Assembly (NCBI GenBank): GCA_021780585.1
Contig: JAJXYM010000159.1
Coordinates: 1-9,935 of the forward strand
Length of the DNA: 9,935 bases
Direction: 5' to 3'
DNA from: Deltaproteobacteria bacterium
GTDB taxonomy: Bacteria > Desulfobacterota > Binatia > Binatales > Binataceae
The position numbers were made by a program, and so were the translations under genes. The notes beneath the pieces are model-generated. The model ran no database searches, was not told the DNA's origin, and worked only from the letters and a program-made list of their open reading frames with translations. Shown one piece after another: positions 6,456 through 9,935 of the stretch (position 1 is the stretch's first letter; every line of letters starts with the position of its first letter).

Positions 6456-8069
6456 ATGGAACGAATCGAATCGCGCATCGACCCCAACAGCGACGACTTC
6501 CGGCGTAATCGCGAGGCGATGGCGGAGCAATGCGCGCGGCTCGGCGCGGAACTCGAGCGGATCCGGCGGGGCGGTCCGGAAGCGGCGCGCCGGCGCCATG
6601 TCGAACGCGGCAAGCTGCTGGCGCGCGATCGGATCGCGCGGCTGCTCGATCGCGGCAGCCCGTTCCTGGAGTTGTCGGCGCTGGCGGCGCACGGGATGTA
6701 CGACAACGAGGCGCCGGCCGCGAGCATCATCACCGGCGTCGGCAGGATTCAGGGACGCGAGGCGGTGGTTATCGCCAATGACGCGACGGTCAAGGGCGGA
6801 ACATACTATCCGATCACGGTGAAGAAGCATCTGCGCGCGCAGGAAATCGCGCTGGAAAACCGGCTGCCGTGCGTTTACCTGGTGGATTCGGGGGGCGCGT
6901 TCCTGCCGCTGCAATCGGAGGTTTTTCCCGATCGCGAACATTTTGGCAGAATTTTCTACAATATGGCGCGGATGTCGGCGGCGGGAATCGCGCAGGTGGC
7001 GGCGGTGATGGGGTCGTGCACGGCGGGCGGCGCCTACGTGCCGGCGATGGCGGACGAAAATATCATCGTGCGCGATCAGGGCACGATCTTCCTCGGCGGC
7101 CCGCCCCTGGTGCGCGCCGCGACCGGCGAGATCGTCACGGCCGAGGAGCTGGGCGGCGGCGACGTGCATACGCGGCTCTCCGGCGTGAGCGACCATCTGG
7201 CGGACGATGACGCGCATGCGCTTGAAATCGCGCGCGGGATTTTCGCGAATCTCGGACCGCGCGCATCGACCGATCCGCTCCCGCCCGACGAACCGGAGGA
7301 TCCCTACTACGATCCGGCCGAACTGTACGGCGTCATCTCGCGCGATCCGCGCAAGCCCTATGAAGTGCGCGAGGTGATCGCGCGGATGGTCGACGGCAGC
7401 CGGATGCACGAGTTCAAGGCGCGCTACGGCGCGACCCTGGTATGCGGTTTCGCGCGGATCCACGGCTATCCGGTCGGGATCGTCGCCAACAACGGCGTGC
7501 TTTTCAGCGAATCCGCGCTGAAGGCGACGCACTTCATCGAGCTGTGCTGCGCGCGGCGGATTCCGCTGCTCTTCCTGCAGAACATCACGGGCTTTATCGT
7601 CGGCAAGCGCTACGAGCAGGGCGGAATCGCGAAGGACGGGGCCAAGATGGTGAATGCGGTCGCGAACGCGCAGGTGCCGAAATTCACGGTGGTAATCGGC
7701 GCCTCGAACGGCGCGGGAAATTACGGGATGTGCGGGCGGGCGTACTCGCCGCGGCTGATGTTCATGTGGCCAAACGCGAAAATTTCGGTGATGGGCGGCG
7801 AGCAGGCGGCCAACACGCTGCTGACGGTCAAGCTCGACCAGCTCGCGCGCGCCGGCGGCGCGATGTCGAAGGAGGAGCAGGCCGAGTTCATGCGGCCGAC
7901 GCTCGAAAAATACGAGTACGAATCGAGTTGCTATTACGCCAGCGCGCGGCTGTGGGACGACGGCGTGATCGATCCGCTCGAGACCCGCGCGGCGCTGGCG
8001 CTCGGCATCGCGGCGTCGCTCAACGCGGAAATTCCGGCGGCGGCGCGCTTCGGCGTGTTTCGGATGTGA
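6456..8069 (+). CDS. Acyl-CoA carboxylase carboxyltransferase (beta) subunit, methylcrotonyl-CoA carboxylase-like
   Basis: The 537-residue product has the full crotonase-fold carboxyltransferase, N- and C-domains. Key segments match methylcrotonyl-CoA carboxylase beta closely: KGGTYYPITVKKHLRAQEIA (113-132), DSGGA (144-148), EVFPDREHFGRIFYN (155-169), MGSCTAGGAYVPAM (185-198), GTIFLGGPPLVRAATGE (209-225), and in the C-domain NITGFIVGKRYEQGGIAKDGAKM (376-398) and GNYGMCGRAYSPR (421-433). With a biotinylated alpha subunit this enzyme carboxylates 3-methylcrotonyl-CoA to 3-methylglutaconyl-CoA in leucine breakdown in the cytoplasm. Length equals that of known beta subunits (about 535). The start is supported by GAGGTGA at 6443-6449, six bases upstream. 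No biotin carboxylase (alpha) gene lies next to it here. The DSGGA motif continues FLPLQ instead of the usual NLPRQ, so a different branched acyl-CoA, or a geranyl-CoA-type substrate, cannot be ruled out. Confidence 0.9.
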   Translation: MERIESRIDPNSDDFRRNREAMAEQCARLGAELERIRRGGPEAARRRHVERGKLLARDRIARLLDRGSPFLELSALAAHGMYDNEAPAASIITGVGRIQGREAVVIANDATVKGGTYYPITVKKHLRAQEIALENRLPCVYLVDSGGAFLPLQSEVFPDREHFGRIFYNMARMSAAGIAQVAAVMGSCTAGGAYVPAMADENIIVRDQGTIFLGGPPLVRAATGEIVTAEELGGGDVHTRLSGVSDHLADDDAHALEIARGIFANLGPRASTDPLPPDEPEDPYYDPAELYGVISRDPRKPYEVREVIARMVDGSRMHEFKARYGATLVCGFARIHGYPVGIVANNGVLFSESALKATHFIELCCARRIPLLFLQNITGFIVGKRYEQGGIAKDGAKMVNAVANAQVPKFTVVIGASNGAGNYGMCGRAYSPRLMFMWPNAKISVMGGEQAANTLLTVKLDQLARAGGAMSKEEQAEFMRPTLEKYEYESSCYYASARLWDDGVIDPLETRAALALGIAASLNAEIPAAARFGVFRM

Positions 8070-8077
8070 GTGCGGCG

Positions 8078-8722
8078 ATGGATGCGCAAGCGAATCGGCC
8101 CGAAGTGGCGCTGCTCTTTCCGGGGCAGTATCGCGAGGCGGCGGCGACGCTCGGCCGCGCCTTCGTCAACGATCCGTTGCTCGTGGCGATCGTCGGCGCC
8201 GCGCCCGACGCGGCCGAACGCGCCCGCCGGATGGCGGGCGTGTTCGGCGTGGTGCTGGGCGAACAGCGCCGTCACGGCCAGCCGGTGGTCGGAGTGCTCG
8301 ACGGCGGCCGGGTGGCGGGCGCGGCGATTATCGAGCAGGTCGCGCATGCCGGCTCCAGCTTGGGCGCGGTGCTGAGCGGACTCACGCTGCTGCCCGCGCT
8401 GTACGCCGCGATCGGCTTCGACGGCGTGCGCCGCGCGGTCGGCGCGCTCGATACGCTGCTGCGCAATCGTCCGCCCGAGCCGCATCTTTATCTCAACGTG
8501 CTGGGCGTCGATCCGGTCTTCCAGCGGCGCCATTGCGGCGTCGCGATCCTCGATTTCCTGCGCGCGCAGACGCTCAAGCGCCCCGATCTCGCCGGCGTCT
8601 ATCTCGAAACCGCGACCGAGGCCAACGTCGCCTACTATTCGCGCCTCGGCTATCGCGTGATCGGCGAGTTCGCGCCGATCGGCGTCAGGATGTGGCGGAT
8701 GATGCAGCCGCGCGCGGGTTGA
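8078..8722 (+). CDS. GNAT family N-acetyltransferase
   Basis: The 214-residue product carries a single GCN5-related acetyltransferase domain, which moves an acetyl group from acetyl-CoA to an amine. The core strand and acetyl-CoA loop are seen in HLYLNVLGVDPVFQRRHCGVAI (136-157), and the C-terminal motif B is the standard ETATEANVAYYSRLGYRVIGEF (177-198). The first glycine of the QxxGxG loop is His152, while Gly154 is kept. The substrate cannot be predicted. The ATG lies 8 bases after the carboxylase stop; an in-frame GTG at 8066 overlapping that stop (GTGA) would add four residues, so translational coupling is likely with either start. The same reading frame stays open far upstream into the carboxylase gene, but that part is a shadow. 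Co-transcription with the carboxylase suggests, but does not prove, a related role such as acyl-CoA or protein acetylation in the same pathway. Confidence 0.85.
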   Translation: MDAQANRPEVALLFPGQYREAAATLGRAFVNDPLLVAIVGAAPDAAERARRMAGVFGVVLGEQRRHGQPVVGVLDGGRVAGAAIIEQVAHAGSSLGAVLSGLTLLPALYAAIGFDGVRRAVGALDTLLRNRPPEPHLYLNVLGVDPVFQRRHCGVAILDFLRAQTLKRPDLAGVYLETATEANVAYYSRLGYRVIGEFAPIGVRMWRMMQPRAG

Positions 8723-8725
8723 CGC

Positions 8726-8769
8726 GCGCTCGCGCCGGTCGCGGAAGGCGCTCGCGCCGCCGCTCGCGC
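8726..8769 (+). repeat. Short GC-rich direct repeats between two genes
   Basis: The 12-mer GCGCTCGCGCCG occurs at 8726-8737 and, 22 bases on, at 8748-8759; a 9-base partial copy (CGCTCGCGC) follows at 8761-8769. They fill the start of the 101-base gap after the acetyltransferase gene. The second copy can form a tiny GGCG/CGCC hairpin with no T-run. No function is evident. Confidence 0.35.
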
Positions 8770-8823
8770 GACGGTTTCATCGGGGACGCGACTGATTATT
8801 CACTGACTATCTGGAGTGTGACG

Positions 8824-9935
8824 ATGGCTCGCGCCTATGAAGTAATTGACGCCGACGGGCATGTGCTCGAACCGGCGGATCTGTGGCTCAACTATATCGA
8901 GCCGAAGTTTCGCGATCGCGCGCCGCGGATCGTGCTCAACGCCGAAGGCGCCGAAATCATGGCGCTCGGCGATCGGGAGATGACCGACAACGGTCCCGGC
9001 CGTCGCCGCGTCAAGATCGGCGCGACCGGCGCGATCGGGGCGCGCGAGGGCAAGGTCTCCGTATGGGGCAAATACGCCGACGGCAAGCCGGGCGGCTTCG
9101 ATCCCCATAAGCGGCTCCCGGACATGGACGCGGAGGGTATCGACGCCGCGTTTCTCTATCCGAGTCTGGGCTTGTTTCTCGGCGCGATCGCTGACGCGGA
9201 GCTGTCGGCCGCGGTATGCCGCGCCTACAATCGCTGGCTCGCCGACTATTGCGCGGCCGCGCCGGAGCGGCTGTTCGGGGTCGCGATGCTGCCGATGCAG
9301 GCGCTGGAGCTGGCGGTCGCGGAGATGCGTTTCGCGGCGCGGGAGCTGGGTTTCCGCGCCGCGTTCGTGCGGCCGAATCCCTACAACGGCCGGGTGCTGC
9401 ACGATCCCGCCAACGACGCCCTATGGCGCGCGGCGGTCGAGTTCAATCTTGCGATCGGCATCCATAGCGGCGCCGAGAGCGGCCAGCCCACGCTCGCGAT
9501 GGATCGCTTCGAGGGCCATCGCCGCGCCGTGCGCCATTGCGTGGCCCATACGCTGGAGCTGATGACGGCGGCGGCGAGCATGATCATGTGCGGGCCGTGC
9601 GATCGGTTTCCCCCACTGCGCGTGGGCTTTCTGGAATCGGGCGGCGGCTGGATGGCGGGCTGGCTGGATCGCATGGACCGCCATTTCGACGACGTCGGGA
9701 TGAACGACACGGGCGTCGCCACGCGGCCCAGCGAAATTTTCCGCCGCCAATGCTTCGTTTCGTTCGAGCCGGTCGAGCGGTCGCTGGCCTGTCTGGCCGA
9801 CTATATCGGCGCCGACAATATCCTGTGGGCGACCGACTATCCCCATTTTGACGGCTTTACCGGCGCCCCGCGGATGATCAAGGCGATGGGAATGCCGCCG
9901 GCGACGCTGGCCAAGGTGCTGGCCGGCGGGGCGAT
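8824..9935 (+). CDS. Amidohydrolase-2 (COG2159) family metal-dependent hydrolase, 3' end off the right edge
   Basis: An open frame of 370 codons runs from the ATG at 8824 to the window end. GGAG at 8813-8816, seven bases upstream, supports the start. The N-terminus VIDADGHVLEPADLW (7-21) carries the first-strand metal-site motif DGH (11-13) of the amidohydrolase-2 family. Later ligands appear in order: GIHSG with His214, FLESGGGWM (269-277), and ILWATDYPHFDG (333-344) with Asp338, matching the usual 'WGTDYPH' near the C-terminus. Family members are TIM-barrel, usually zinc-dependent hydrolases or non-oxidative decarboxylases acting on small carboxylated or aromatic compounds. The reading stops at VLAGGA, where relatives have a 'xxGxNAxxLY' ending, so probably only some 10-30 residues are missing. 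An insert with Gly/Arg/Lys-rich residues (about 55-95) follows the first motif. It shares the strand with the acetyltransferase gene, but the 101-base gap and its own ribosome binding site leave independent transcription possible. The substrate is unknown. Confidence 0.85.
   Translation, partial: MARAYEVIDADGHVLEPADLWLNYIEPKFRDRAPRIVLNAEGAEIMALGDREMTDNGPGRRRVKIGATGAIGAREGKVSVWGKYADGKPGGFDPHKRLPDMDAEGIDAAFLYPSLGLFLGAIADAELSAAVCRAYNRWLADYCAAAPERLFGVAMLPMQALELAVAEMRFAARELGFRAAFVRPNPYNGRVLHDPANDALWRAAVEFNLAIGIHSGAESGQPTLAMDRFEGHRRAVRHCVAHTLELMTAAASMIMCGPCDRFPPLRVGFLESGGGWMAGWLDRMDRHFDDVGMNDTGVATRPSEIFRRQCFVSFEPVERSLACLADYIGADNILWATDYPHFDGFTGAPRMIKAMGMPPATLAKVLAGGA

Noticed and set aside
5398..6822. 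474-codon plus-strand frame opposite mutS2 and running into the carboxylase start
   Set aside because: Low-complexity, Arg/Gly/Ala-rich product; it overlaps two clear genes in other frames and crosses the divergent promoter gap.
6396..7532. 378-codon minus-strand frame opposite the carboxylase gene
   Set aside because: Arg/Ala/His-rich with no family signature; a by-product of high GC in the third codon position of the real gene.
7442..8077. Upstream extension of the acetyltransferase frame inside the carboxylase gene
   Set aside because: The translated extension is Arg-rich nonsense; the GNAT-like sequence begins after 8078.
8747..8758. GGCG-CTCG-CGCC hairpin after the acetyltransferase as a terminator
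   Set aside because: Only a four-base stem and no following T-run; such hairpins occur by chance in DNA this GC-rich.
8775..8799. AT-rich TTTCAT / GATTAT as a promoter for the amidohydrolase
   Set aside because: Poor -35 match and only 13 bases between the boxes; the region may still hold a promoter, but not one I can point to.
1..9935. Search for a defence system, mobile element, CRISPR array or tRNA
   Set aside because: All real genes are housekeeping or metabolic types; no integrase, transposase, spaced repeats or cloverleaf-like sequence was seen.

Overview
The window is GC-rich bacterial chromosome, roughly two-thirds G+C by eye, packed with ordinary protein-coding genes. I see no RNA gene, transposase, integrase, phage gene, CRISPR array or toxin-antitoxin pair. 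An AsmA-family inner-membrane/periplasmic protein implies a Gram-negative cell with an outer membrane. Combined with a MutS2, a SmrB-like protein, a methylcrotonyl-CoA carboxylase beta subunit and a COG2159-type amidohydrolase, this would suit a GC-rich deltaproteobacterial, Binatota-like or similar environmental lineage. That placement is inference only; no taxonomic marker is present.

Layout: (1) 1-574, minus strand: N-terminal 191 residues of a SmrB-like Smr-domain nuclease, cut by the left edge just after its LDLHG motif. (2) 575-735: divergent intergenic gap. (3) 736-1392, plus: uracil-DNA-glycosylase superfamily protein with four putative Fe-S cysteines but an atypical motif 1. (4) 1458-3938, plus: large AsmA-family protein. 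(5) 3988-6318, minus: full-length MutS2, convergent with asmA. (6) 6319-6455: divergent gap with a plausible sigma70-type promoter. (7) 6456-8069, plus: acyl-CoA carboxylase beta subunit, closest to methylcrotonyl-CoA carboxylase. (8) 8078-8722, plus: GNAT acetyltransferase, probably co-transcribed with it. (9) 8824 to the right edge, plus: amidohydrolase-2 family protein, 370 residues visible.

The left two-thirds has a nucleic-acid-maintenance flavour: SmrB-like protein, UDG-like protein and MutS2. SmrB and MutS2 homologues are both linked to collided-ribosome rescue in model bacteria, so having both within about 6 kb is notable, but nothing shows they work together. The right third looks metabolic: leucine/isoprenoid-type acyl-CoA carboxylation and a metal-dependent hydrolase or decarboxylase.

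I do not find a convincing undescribed multi-gene system. The points most worth a second look are the divergent UDG-family protein, the two Smr-domain proteins with different catalytic motifs, the carboxylase beta subunit without its alpha partner and with a changed DSGGA motif, and strong over-representation of CGATCG / GCGATCGC across the window.
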